From: Gentiana macrophylla
Taxonomy: Eukaryota; Streptophyta; Magnoliopsida; Gentianales; Gentianaceae
DNA: 64,000 nt
NCBI GenBank assembly: GCA_026214975.1
Contig: JAOBSW010000117.1
Location: 45,537 to 109,536, forward strand
Direction: 5' to 3'
Under the pieces are notes generated by a model. It was not told where the DNA came from and searched no databases. It worked only from the letters and a program-made list of their open reading frames with translations. This document shows positions 48,011 through 58,325 of this stretch, piece after piece (positions within the stretch are counted from its first letter, which is position 1; the number at the start of each line of letters is the position of its first letter). The position numbers were made by a program, and so were the translations under genes.

Positions 48011-51000
48011 GTTGGTATCAGAGAGAAGCGTCCTTTCTATCCTAGGCTTCTCTTCCTCTAAGATAAGAATCTTTTAGACCTTTTAGAACTTGAGCTTGGT
48101 GGTAATCCTCGTAAGACTAAGAATCTTAAACCGTGGTTAAGTTCCACTAGGACCAAGTGAAGAGTCGTCTTAGACGGAGGTTAGGTTGAATTCTTAGTTC
48201 ACATATTTTATGTGATCACCTCAGTTTCGTTTCTCCTAGTATCCTTAGTAGAAACTCTTTCTTCTTTTGAAGTTTCCAAACCGATCACGGTCACGTAGGA
48301 TTAAGTGAAACCCCTTTAAGTAAAACTTTGGGATTGGAGTCTTATGCCTACATCTTAAAGTCGAGGTCCTCTTGGTTGATTTTTTTTTTCCTTACTTTCC
48401 CTATTGAAATATCTTCACCTTCTCTACACATGAATATATAAGTTTACTTTTATCTTGGTCTAACTTTGTAGAGAATGATATTTGATTCAGCTCTACAAGT
48501 CCCCCACTTTCTCTTTTCACTATCACTTGCTTGAGTTCATCAACATTCTTTGACCTTTGCTTTGCTTGAGATGGTTCTACACGAACTCCATGTGTAACTC
48601 TATTATCTCCAAGTACTCCTCAGTCGTTTCAACTCATAGTGTTAAAAGTCTCTTACTTTGGCACAAACTTTTCATCATCCTCATGTTTGGATTTACCCAA
48701 CATGAGTGAATGCTGTTGTTTCCGTGTTTTCCCTTTAACGTAAGACTGTCTCTCCATACTCCAAAAATTCTGCAAATTTTCAGAAAAGTAGATTACTGTC
48801 TTATCTACAATTTCTCTTTTTACACCAACTCGATAATCATTATGGATTGTTCAGAAAATTCATGTTTATACCGGACACTCTGTCCAGAAAATCTGCAGCA
48901 ACACCTTCACTTCTTCTTCTGTTTTGAACAGGTTAAACATCTTCAAATGACCTGAATTTTTGATATGTTGTAGACCACAATTTTATCTACAGCTTCTATT
49001 TTGGAATTAAGTTCAGATTCTTTTTCGTTTGATCTCGATTTTCAATGCAACACAGTGTTCATTAATCTGGAAATTCTGGCAGCTTGTGCAACCGTCAGAA
49101 ATAACTGTTTTTGACCAACTTACCTTCATTCAAAAATTCTAATATTTTTATATCACCTGGGAAACTCCAGTATCTAAATCTTTTCTCTTTGGATCATGCT
49201 CAAATTCCTCTTCGTTTGTTCTGTACAAATTGATAATGTCAGATCCAGAGTAAAAAAAAAAAATCTTACACAGCAACCTAAAAGGAATATTCACCTCCTT
49301 GACTTAGAGTTTGGGCTAAGAGGGTAGTAAGTTACGACTGTTTTGTTTAGGAGTTCCCTGAAGTCTGATCTCTTCCTAAGTTAAACCTTTTAGTAGGAGT
49401 TTGTAAAGCTAACGTTGTAGTTTCTTTTGCAGTTGTAAACGAGAGCCAAGATGCTATCCTCCAGCATGCCATGTTTGATGTTCAGACCCTTTTCGTGCCC
49501 TTTTGTAATTATACTTTTATTGGTAATTTGTTTCTCATGTAATCCCTCACTTGAGATCTTTAAACTCAACAGATCCTCTCGGCTTGTTGTCATAAATTAC
49601 CTCAAAAACATATCGCCTTAAACCCTTCTCTTTTCAACAAATTCATTCTTTCTTACTTTTCAAATCTAGAAACAAATTCTCTTCGAAGTTCTAAATTGTT
49701 GCACTCCCATCATTCATGCAAATTCAAAGTTTGTTGAACCTTTTAATGTCAGAACATTCTTTTTACTTGTGTTTATTCTCAGCTCCCCTCCTAAGGGTAG
49801 TGTCGATATTGTAACTATTTCACCTAATGCTGCATGTTCCTCTAAGGTATGCATATCTTCTTTTGCTGGTCATATTTTTAAGCCTACCATGACATTTTTT
49901 TCAGTTACTTATCTTTAACCTTCTAGCAATTTATGCTAAACTAGTTTCAAGCAGAAGGTAGACCTTTTCAAGATGCCTTTTGAACCTCTCTGGCCAACCA
50001 ACATTTGAACTCCAAATTGAATTTCAATCTAGATTATTGTACCTTGTACCCTTCAGTTTTAACTCTCTTTCAGGCCATTTAGAGCCATGAACCGCCATGT
50101 ACACCTTTTGACTTCCCATCGTCTGTAGTGGCGTTCCTACTACAATTTTGTCATACTGGTTGAAAGTCCATTTTATTCTAACCTTTGCATTCCCACACGA
50201 GGAATAACCCTGAGCATTTATTCTTTGGCAGTGTACTATTCCTCTCGAGTAGTGCAACCTTGAACCGTTGATTTGAATCATCAAATATCGTTTATACTTC
50301 CTTTGAAAGTTTGAATTAATTCTTTGAAATCAAACCTTACCCAGCAATTCTTAAGTGTCGTTTCCTCTTCACTTAAAAATCTTGCTTACCGCTTACTTAT
50401 TCAAACTTTTGATATTGCCTTACAATTCCTTGAGGGAAATTTCTATTTCTTTTAAATCTCGTAATAACCTCTCTTTGACTATTGCAAACTTGGACACTTC
50501 TTGACAAGTGTTTATTTTATTCTAAGACCTTTTGGTGTACTCGTTTTCCTCCATAGCTACTTCATGTTGAGATTCTTACTCTCTTTTGATTTCTAAATTC
50601 CTTTTTAGCCCTTTCGGTGCTCGACCTTGCACCTTTATTTTGTTTTCCTGTTGTGTGATGTTTCCCTTACGAAACTCATGTGAACTGAAGATTTTTCTAG
50701 TTCGCCAACATCCATCTTTGTTAACCAAATGATTAACAATCAAGGTCACTTTCTTAATGTTCTCAAGCTCGGTGTTCTCTTTTCATACAGTGAGAATATC
50801 TTCAAGTCCATTTGGTGATGTTCTAACGTCTCCACTTTCTAAAGGCTTATATGAAAGCCTATTACCATTCTTCCAAGTTGCCTCTGAAGTCCTTGTAGAC
50901 CACCGTATCTTGCAGAATTCCACTCTCCCAAAAGAATTCCATCTGCAAGGTGTTCTTTTGTTGTCCTTCTGGTGGCCATCTTTTGTATTATGATACAGTG

Positions 51001-51986
51001 CCCCTTTCTTCATTCCAGAACCAACTTCAACTTTCCTCATCGCGGATTTTTTTTTCTTGTGTTGCTGGTAACCCAAGCAACCTTTCTTATTTCAAGTGCA
51101 TTGTACCATTCCCTGGCTTACCTAGTTGACATACCACCCTGGTACTCAACTTGTTACTTTTCAACTTCTTTTATTCTCCAAGCTAACTCCCTTGGCATAA
51201 GAATTGGATTAGACCGTCGGAGAGAGAAAGGGTGGCAGATGCATGCTTCTCATTTCCCTAAGAAGTCTCAGAAACACTACCGCCAGAATCCTTGTAGTTC
51301 TTCAGCAAGCTTGTGGTGCCACGATGGAAGTTGAGATCGAAAGAAGTCAAGTATGCCAGGAAGATGTGAGTCAGTTAGGAAGCTCAAGCACTCAGGACAT
51401 AGGCCAGCAGGAGCAAGCAAAGAGTGGTAAACCGATGATTCCAAAATTCGAGGCAGTTGATGAGTTCGTGAAGAAACAAGATGAAGATCCAATGGTTTTG
51501 ATTACAAGTGAGTGGTTGGATCCCAACCAGCCATTGGTCACGAGTTAGATGAAGATAGCAACCGTTGGTAGCGGAATCAGCTTTGGGATTCCGATTGCGG
51601 GAGGTTGGGAAGGACAATGAAGAATGGAAAACCTCGAGGCGGCAATTGCAGTTCATCTCTCGAGGCGACCAAGATGTACGAGTTGGAGCAGATCGGGCTT
51701 TGGCGATCTTTCGTGAAGTTAGAGATAGAAGAACACGAGTTTCTAGGATGATGTGGAGGCGACAACGAGTACGAGACCCGAGTTGATCTGACAAGCCAAC
51801 AAAAAGATTGAAGTAGATCGTCGCCACCTCGAGATAGCTCAAGGCAGGTGGAAGAGTTGGGAAGATGGAAGAAGAAGAAGAAGATTGTAACGAGTTAGGA
51901 GACGAAAGCGCCAGCAAGTCCAGAGTTCAAGTACCTCTCGGTTACATTCGAGTTTGAGGACGAAACTCCTCTTAATGGGGAAGGAA
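48011..51986 (+). other. Second interior of the triple-LTR array, non-coding
   Basis: Nearly identical copy of 41648-45613, with primer site at 48013-48023 and purine tract AATGGGGAAGGAA at 51974-51986. Many of the differences from the first interior are small changes at CG-containing words. Confidence 0.85.
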
Positions 51987-54399
51987 TGTAACATCCCGAC
52001 TTTTCAGAAAGGGTAAATTAGTAATTGGTCATACCCACGACGACCTAATTATTATTTGTCCTATTTATTTAATTAAAAAGGATTTAATTAAAAGGATTTG
52101 TTATTTAATTAAGGGATTTAATTAAATGGCTATAAAAGGAATAAAACCCAAATTACTCCTTTAATTCACACGCATATTTCGGAAGGAAAAGAAAAGGGAC
52201 GGCACTCGAAGAAGAAACGATTGCAGAAGAAAACGAAATAATAGGAAGAACCGTGTGATCAATCCGTTCATTTGATCAAGATGCCGCAAAAGAGAAAAGT
52301 GATCAGCGCGAGGAGACGCAACTTTGGAAAATAACATCTCTCGATTTCGTATGTTTTCAGTTTAGCCCTAGTTTTCGGTATTCGTAGAGTTCGATTCTTG
52401 AAAAATTCGTATCTTTTGATCCGTAGCTCTGTTTCGCAGCCGTGAGTAGTCGAAACGATCATCTTGAAGCGTAGAATAATCTAAAAATAGGTTCGCAGCA
52501 GTAAACCCAGGTAATCTTCAGTTACTGCACTTTTTCAGATTCGTCTTTCTGCAAAGAAAATAGGATTTTAGGGTTTGTTGTTGATCAAATAGGTTTTTGG
52601 GGTTGAGGATCAACAATTGTTGCAGTCGCTTGGTGTTTTGCTATCGGTGTTGCAGGCAATTAAGGTAAGAGACTCTTCCTATGATTCCAATTATCGTTTA
52701 TAAGGTTTAGATCAAGTTTTAGGGTGTTTAAATGATAGAAAGATGTGTCTTTTCGTTGATCAATGATCATCGATGCTATGATATGTTTAGATATATTTTC
52801 CTATGTTTTACTGTGTTATTTCCGATGCCATTTGGGTTAGAAATGAATCGGAATTCATGTCTTGATGATTTTAGGATTCTAGGCAAAACCAGGCGAGGCG
52901 GGCGTCTGTATTAAGTGACGGGCGTCAGTATAAAGCAGACGGGCGTTTGCGATCGTTGCAGCTCAAACGGCGTCTGGTTTTCTACGGGCGGGCATCCGAG
53001 GTGTTATTTTACATTCAGATTGTAGCTGTTTTAGGGGGACGAGCGTCTGGGGAAAGTGGACGGGCGTCCAGTCTTGGACGGGCGTCGGTAGGTTCCAGAC
53101 GGGCGTCCATGTCTTTAAACGGGCGTTTGACCTGTTTTATTTGTTTTCACTGTTTTCATCGTTTCAGCTTAGTTTCAGGTTTTATACTCATGTGTTTACT
53201 GTTTTAAACCCTTAAACATGATATATTAACATTGAATAAATATAAACAAGCCTAATTTGAGCTTCTGATTCGTTCAGTTAAAACACCGAATGTACTCTTA
53301 AAGGGAGTTGAAGTTCGGATCCGTCGGAAGAGCATGATAGGCTTGTACTTTGATGAGTTAGCATTCATCAATGTCTGTGTAATTGCTAGGACTTGTCCGT
53401 GTCTAGTGGTCTAGGAAGAGAGTAGTCCGAGTGAGGAGATTATTTGAAAACACTTAGGTGGCTAGTTAATCATCCTAATAATTAACGTACTTGACTAGTA
53501 AAAGATTAAACAACATGTCTCTCTTGGCTAGGCACCAGGCTAAATCGTGATGCATGTGCTACCTCGAAGGTGGAGGAACTCAGAGGTCAAAAGACCCTAA
53601 GTGCTGAGAGGACTCCACCGAGACGCGCAAGCTATCGGAGTCTACCTTTCTAGACTTCGTGGATATTGGTGTGATCCACTAATATGTTGCAAAAGAGTGT
53701 CCACGAGGTGGAAGAACTCCGTGGAGTCGGCCAAAACCCTAAGCACACGGAGGGACTCTGCTTTGAGGTGGATGCGCGTAGTACCCTTGAGTGCGGTTAT
53801 GCGTAAATGAGATAAGCTAAGTAGTAACGTTTAGTCAATTCATGTTGATGGACATGAAATGAACCCTAGATTGAGTCGGTCACATAAAGATAACTAAGCG
53901 ATTAAATATCTTTTCTTTATAAATCTTAATTGTTGTCGTAGCTTCTCACTTTTACTAAATACTTTGTACTTACCTCCTTTGCATTTTCTTTTGTATGCAT
54001 TGTGGGGTGAGAAGGCAAACGAGTTGATCAAGTGTAGACGAGCGGCTTTTTGAAGACTTAAAGTCTTGTGAAGCTTCTAGATTATTTTCTTTGTAAAGGT
54101 TGTATTAGACCGGTTGTATTTCTTCTCTTAGATTTGTTGTACTTCTACTTTTAAGGCATCGTATTGTATAAGTCTTTGGGGTTTATAATCGTTGTAATCT
54201 TAACTATCCATCTTTAGCATGGTTAATTTCTATTCATAGTAGCTTTTATGTTTTTACCCGAGTCTTTTTAGCTTCCGTTTGCTTTTATTTTGATGACGAC
54301 GTACGTAGGCTTGCGTATAATATTAGACTTATTTAATGCTATACGCGCGAACGTTTCTCTTCCGGATAAGGGCTCGGTGTCCGGGAGCGGGGCGTGACA
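51987..54399 (+). repeat. LTR C of the triple-LTR array
   Basis: TGTAACATCCCG...GGGCGTGACA, 2413 bp; TATA-like box at 52131-52138 (TATAAAAG). The terminal GTTACA has become GTGACA. Hairpins lie at 53579-53608 (CTCAG/CTGAG with inner GGTC-AAAA-GACC) and 53717-53752 (CTCCGTG/CACGGAG). Confidence 0.93.
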
Positions 54400-54404
54400 A
54401 TTAC

Positions 54405-54995
54405 TTATTCAACATTTTTTATTACTGTAGCATTTCATTTTTAGTAGACAATATTTAATTTATCTATTTTATTTACAGTTATCATTTTATCCTGCATCAT
54501 ACCATTTTCTAACCCAAAATTGATCTATGGCATGTCTGTCCAGTGACTGCCCTAGTTCCCTTTTGATGCATTTTTCCTTACGGAGCAATTGTGCTCACCC
54601 CTTTACATTATTATGTTTTTCAGATAAAGCACACGGTCCGACAAATGAGGATGGTATTGGATGTGTAGCTAAGTATCAGTGAGAGTGATTAGTTTGTTTG
54701 CCGTTTTTTTAAGGTAGTATATTTGATTATTTTATAATGAAATGAATGTTGTAGTACTTGTGATTAGAATCTTGTAATTATTATGATTTGGGTGTTATCA
54801 ATCAATGATGTAATAGCTAGATTATTGTGAATTAGTAAATGATGTTTTTTTAGACCCGAGTTATGTTGTTTAGCTTCCGCTTTTTAATTTTAAGGAATGT
54901 TTTAGTAGAAAAAGGCTTCGTGTTTGAGACATCATCTCAAGCATGGCGAGCAGTCCGTATTTGAAAATCTTGGGGATTTTCGGATGAGCGTTACA
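54405..54995 (+). repeat. Right LTR of the chromovirus-like element, last part
   Basis: Continues the homology to 27559-28148 after the triple-LTR insertion and ends GCGTTACA, followed by AATAT. Confidence 0.88.
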
Positions 54996-56015
54996 AATAT
55001 AATATCAAAATAAAACTTTACTAACATAAAAGCAAACAAATAAATACACAAACAAGTCCGGTTTGCTTGTGGACCGGCCGATCCCCTTTTTATTTTCCTT
55101 TCTTTACTTTATTGTTATTTTAGTTTATTTTATTTTGCTTTCAGCAAACATATGCAGCTGGGGAAAGCATCATCTCCATTTTGTTAATTCGGCAGTAACA
55201 TAAAGAAAGCAAAACCTGAAGCAACAACAAATATATAAAATAAAAAAAACAGCAACAGTAACATGGTCAAGTATGGTTGACCACTCTTTTTACTTCAATT
55301 TAACATCATAAAACACCAATTTTCAATATAAAAACCCTCTTACTACGATTCAACACTAAAACTCAACTTTAACATTGTAAAACCGTAATTAATTTGTAGG
55401 AAGAGCCTCTTACCTTTTAGCAAGCAAAACCCAATCCAAAACCTTCAGAAAATCATCAACACTTTCCAAGGTTTCACCCAACACCTAATTGATCACCATC
55501 AAACTTAGATTAATTGATGATCAAAAGCTTCTAAACCAAAAAGGACTACGATTTAAACCTTTTTACAACATCGAACTTGATCAAACCATGATAGATCCAT
55601 AATTAGGGCTAAAACTCATACCTTTGTAAAACTCCATCTTTTTGCTCAGAACGATCCTCCTTTCCCGCTGATTCGGAATCTCTATTCCGTTCTCAAAACC
55701 GTCAAAGATCTCATGAGAATTTTAAAGAAGTCTCTTCTCCCTTTTTCATTGCTAAATGCGTCGCCTCCTTTTTTTTTTCCAGAAAATTTGCCGTAGAGTT
55801 TGTAAAGAGAAATTAGGAGATATTTTCCTTTTATAGTTATTAGTCAAACCCTTTTTAAACAATAACTAAATCCATTTAATTACCCTGAAATATATATATT
55901 TATCCGAAATATATATATACATAAAATACTTAAATTCGTAGATCATTAAACATAATATTCCATTTTTTCACAAAAAGACACTTCTGTCCTTTTTCCGAAA
56001 AGTCGGGATATTGCA

Positions 56016-56409
56016 GAAAATGCCTCTAAGTTGGGTCAAATGTGTGTTGAATGTATGCTACGATAAACATAAATGACAATTGATCCATTTAAACTCGTAA
56101 GTTTCTGACACACTCTTCTAGCCCTTAAATCGTGTTTAGGCTCAACACGTGTAAATCCATCGGGGTCTTGGTCAACCTATAATCCTGTAATACAACACCA
56201 AAATACCAAGCGTAAACCCGACACGACATTCCGGTTACTATAACTGATACAAAACTTATCAAAATATGATATTTTATATAATAATTACTATCTACACATA
56301 TGGATGAAACAAAGCAAATAATGACTTGAATTGATATGAAAACATCAATAAATGCATGAGAAATCGGAATAAAACATCGTAAAAGGTATCATCTAGTTGA
56401 CTTACATCA
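56016..56409 (-). repeat. 5' LTR of the Athila element, right portion
   Basis: Matches 17980-18371 and ends CTTACATCA, followed by the ACTGT duplication (56410-56414). Confidence 0.9.
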
Positions 56410-56414
56410 ACTGT

Positions 56415-56761
56415 CGTGCCGGAACGCCTTCACCACCAAATTGCTTGCGAATCGCCGCCGGAGAAAACTGGAGATTTCAAAAGTGTTTAGGTCAGGGATC
56501 TCCCCCCTTATATAGGCTAAGGAATACAGATCCAGTTGCCAAAATGCCTCTGATCTAACGGGTAAGATCAAGGGTGGGAATCTTAAGTTTTGAAATTCGA
56601 GACTGCCATCATTGCGGCGCAGGAGTTGAAAGGGCTATAACCAATCAGAATAAGCGGCGGGACGCATCAGTTGTCGCATCGAACAAGAGTAGGAAGAAAC
56701 TGTATGACAGTGATCCAATGAGCGACACGTAGGCAAGAGGGCCAGCCCTGGACAGCCGCTC
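56415..56761 (-). promoter_or_regulatory. Upstream region of antisense ORF C with TATA-like box
   Basis: On the minus strand CCTATATAAGG occurs at 56506-56516. The sequence then runs into the DNA left of the Athila insertion (16590 leftwards), reaching ORF C. The leader of about 0.5 kb may hold an intron (a CAG-GTAAAC word near 16515). The box matches those of ORFs A and B in position relative to its ORF only loosely. Confidence 0.45.
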
Positions 56762-57272
56762 GAATCGGCCAGGGATCAAAGATCATGAATCGCCAAATCA
56801 TGCGAAGTTAAGGCTATCCGCCCAATTATAACTTCAAATCGGCTAGAGGATAAGAGCCCTAATAAGCCAAATCCTATGAAGCTAAGGCTATCCGCCCATT
56901 TACAGCTTCGAATCGGCCAGGGATCAAAGATCCTGAAACGCCAAATCATGCGAAGTTAAGGCTATCCGCCCAATTATAACTTCAAATCGGCTAGAGGCTA
57001 AGATCCCAAATAAGCCAAATCTTACGAAGTTAAGGCTATCCTCCCAATTATCAAATCAGCTAGAGGCTAAGAGCCCAAATAAGCAAAATCCTATGAAGTT
57101 AAGGCTATCCGGCTATTTACAGCTCTGAATCGGCTAGAGGCTAAGAGCCCAACTAAGCCAAATCTTACGAAGTTAAGGCTATTCGCCCATTTACTACTTC
57201 AACCGGCTCGAGGCCAAAGGCCCACGAAGACAAATTCTTCAAAGTCAAGGCTACTCGCCTAAAGTGACTCCC
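56762..57272. repeat. 74-bp tandem array in the Tat-like 3' region
   Basis: Seven units start at 56762, 56836, 56910, 56984, 57053, 57127 and 57201. All but one (69 bp) of the complete units are 74 bp. Each contains AATCGGC(C/T)AG near its start and AAGGCTATCCGCCC near its end. Units 1 and 3 are closest to each other, hinting at a dimeric step in the expansion. Tandem repeats just before the 3' LTR are a known habit of Tat/Ogre elements. Confidence 0.88.
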
Positions 57273-57359
57273 GGTGACTATGGCCATGCATACGACGGAA
57301 CCATCTCGAAAGGTCAAGAAAACTACTCCCTACTCGACATCTCGAGATGTCATGGGTAC

Positions 57360-57370
57360 GGAGTAGGGGG
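57360..57370 (+). other. Polypurine tract of the Tat-like element
   Basis: GGAGTAGGGGG precedes the LTR start by four bases (CCAT). Read on the other strand the same bases (TGGCCCCCTACTCC) could be taken for a primer site, which would reverse the element. TATA position and the upstream tandem array favour the plus orientation. Confidence 0.55.
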
Positions 57371-57374
57371 CCAT

Positions 57375-57946
57375 TGATAGGCCGGCTCCGACTATAGGCC
57401 TACCGACCGCCGCGTGCCGGCGCATAGGGACCGAACAAGGAAGGAACAGCCAGGCCCTTGCCCTGCGAACACAACCACTCCGGAAATGGGCTTCAACAAC
57501 TGGCCCATGATGAGCACAAGGGTGAGAGCTCCACCCGAGGATCTCCACTCCGAACACTTGGAGAATACAGGTTAAGGACCTGACAAGCCCGCTAAGGATA
57601 TGGGATGGCAACTCGGGATCCGCGTCGCCCACAATTAGATGCGACCCAATCAGCCACCGCAAATTTAGTTGTACTATGTCCTTAGTTGTAATTATGTTGA
57701 ATATAAGTCGGTCCTTACCCTATAAATAGGGCTCCATGTAACATTCATAAACAAGGTGAAATATATGTAAAACAAGGCAAAACTCAGCCCATTTTAGTTT
57801 CTCTTTCTCTACTTACATTGTATTATCAATCACCACCGCCGGAGTTCTTTAGCTCCACCTCACGCCACCACTCTTACACAAAAATCATAGCCAGATATCC
57901 ACCTCCCATCACCCGCTAAACACCCCAGATAATTTCGACGTTATCA
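57375..57946 (+). repeat. Right (3') LTR of the Tat-like element
   Basis: TGATAGGCCGGCTC...GACGTTATCA, 572 bp; TATA-like box TATAAATA at 57721-57728, then a pyrimidine-rich R/U5. Followed by TATTG (57947-57951). Confidence 0.92.
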
Positions 57947-57951
57947 TATTG

Positions 57952-58063
57952 TAAACACAATTTTGCGTAAATTATTTGTTGTAATTTAATTTATAGTAAT
58001 TATAATTATATATTTCGGCGGCACTATTGGTTTTAAATATTTTCACGGAGTATAATAACAATA
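57952..58063. other. AT-rich flank right of the nest
   Basis: No ORF, repeat or motif was recognised. Confidence 0.5.
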
Positions 58064-58126
58064 AACATGTTGGCCTTGTGGTGAGGATGCGAACTTTACA
58101 TCATGGAGGCTCAGGTTCAATTCTCC
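58064..58126 (+). other. Pol III promoter-like head (tRNA-related SINE candidate), plus strand
   Basis: TTGGCCTTGTGG resembles an A box. GGTTCAATTCTCC at 58114-58126 resembles a B box (GGTTCGANTCC), about 45 bp downstream. No cloverleaf can be folded confidently, so a SINE or tRNA relic is more likely than a tRNA gene. Confidence 0.4.
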
Positions 58127-58262
58127 ATGGATGTGAATTTTTGGAATCTTTTTCCCAAAAAAGTTGCTGTTTTATTAAATAAGAAAAATATTTCCATGGA
58201 TGGGAATTTTGGGAATCTTTTTCCCAGAAAAGTTGCTGTTTTATTAAATAAGAAAAATATTT
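58125..58262. repeat. 69-bp tandem duplication
   Basis: Two copies, 58125-58193 and 58194-58262, each with CCATGGATG, AATCTTTTTCCCA and TTGCTGTTTTATTAAATAAG. They differ at a few positions. Confidence 0.93.
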
Positions 58263-58325
58263 TGCAACTGGAGGGAGTCGAACCCACATGCTACGGGTGG
58301 AGGAGGAAGCGCACTTACCAGTTCA
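58263..58325 (-). other. Pol III promoter-like head, minus strand, facing the first
   Basis: On the minus strand CTGGTAAGTGCG (A-box-like, about 58311-58322) is followed by GGGTTCGACTCC (58274-58285), a near-perfect B box. A complete tRNA cannot be drawn from it. Together with 58064-58126 it forms a converging pair around the 69-bp duplication. Confidence 0.4.

Larger units (their letters stand above)
39279..54399 (+). mobile_element. Triple-LTR retrotransposon array (LTR-interior-LTR-interior-LTR), chromovirus-like, non-coding
   Basis: Three LTRs of about 2.4 kb (A 39279-41647, B 45614-48010, C 51987-54399) separate two interiors of about 4 kb. The whole is bordered by a single ATTAC pair (39274-39278, 54400-54404). 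Each interior starts with a TGGTATCAGAG primer site and ends with TTTCGAG/TTTGAG GACGAAA and a purine tract, so orientation is plus. No gag or pol motif was recognised, making it a LARD-like non-autonomous family. Sequence markers show B to be a hybrid: its left part agrees with C, its right part with A. That is the product expected from unequal recombination between the two LTRs of one inserted element. Confidence 0.92.
26239..54995 (+). mobile_element. Chromovirus-like (Tekay/Del-type) LTR retrotransposon, non-autonomous or decayed
   Basis: The left LTR at 26239-28148 and the right LTR (31280-31761, 38425-39278, 54405-54995) are flanked by AATAT at 26234-26238 and 54996-55000. The LTR starts TGTAATGACCC. 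It is followed at the left by an initiator-Met-like primer site (28153-28164) and preceded at the right by TTTCGAGGACGAAA (31245-31258) and a G-rich tract, an arrangement typical of Tekay/Del chromoviruses. The 3.1-kb interior has no readable gag-pol. The right LTR was hit twice, by a CACTA-like element and by the triple-LTR array. Confidence 0.88.
24812..56015 (-). mobile_element. Diverged solo LTR related to the triple-LTR family, split by a later insertion
   Basis: The two pieces, 24812-26238 and 54996-56015, total about 2.44 kb. They read on the minus strand as one LTR, from TGCAATATCCCGACTTTTC at 56015 to GGCGTTACA at 24812. It is flanked by GAAAA at 24807-24811 and 56016-56020. Length, start and end match the LTRs at 39279-54399, and stretches such as TTCCGGATAAGG and the AATTAAGG...GACTCTTCCT region align, although divergence is large. 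No interior exists, so it is a solo LTR left by LTR-LTR recombination. AATAT at 26234-26238 is the target of the next insertion. Confidence 0.85.
16591..56409 (-). mobile_element. Athila-lineage Ty3/gypsy retrotransposon, interrupted and lacking pol
   Basis: LTRs lie at 16591-18371 and at 23432-24811 plus 56016-56409, with ends TGATG...CATCA on both strands. They are flanked by ACTGT duplications at 16586-16590 and 56410-56414. Orientation is minus: primer site at 23406-23420, gag 23090 to 21153, protease 21152 to 20328, purine tract at 18372-18390. The gag and protease motifs are of Athila type. RT, RNase H and integrase are absent from the 2 kb between protease and 3' LTR. The 5' (right) LTR is split by the 31-kb insertion starting at 24812. 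Confidence 0.9.
2888..57946 (+). mobile_element. Tat-like Ty3/gypsy retrotransposon, outermost member of the nest
   Basis: Homologous LTRs lie at 2888-3434 and 57375-57946, flanked by matching TATTG duplications at 2883-2887 and 57947-57951. Their ends are TGATA...TATCA. After removal of the two nested elements the interior is about 7.6 kb (3435-3570, 10065-16590, 56415-57374). It contains three minus-strand accessory ORFs, a 74-bp tandem array and a purine tract before the right LTR. Extra ORFs, often antisense, and repeat-rich 3' untranslated regions are known from the Tat lineage, and that is the basis for the assignment. No gag, RT or integrase is present. The left LTR stops about 22 bp short of its expected end, so one deletion probably removed LTR end, primer site and gag-pol. 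Confidence 0.85.

Noticed and set aside
2888..57946. Minus orientation for the Tat-like element (primer site TGGCCCCCTACTCC)
   Set aside because: It would make the accessory ORFs sense, but no tRNA ends with the needed complement that I know of. The TATA box and 3'-type tandem array fit the plus strand. The question remains partly open.
58263..58325. Nuclear tRNA gene on the minus strand
   Set aside because: The B box is good but no acceptor or anticodon stem could be paired, so it is listed only as a Pol III-like head.
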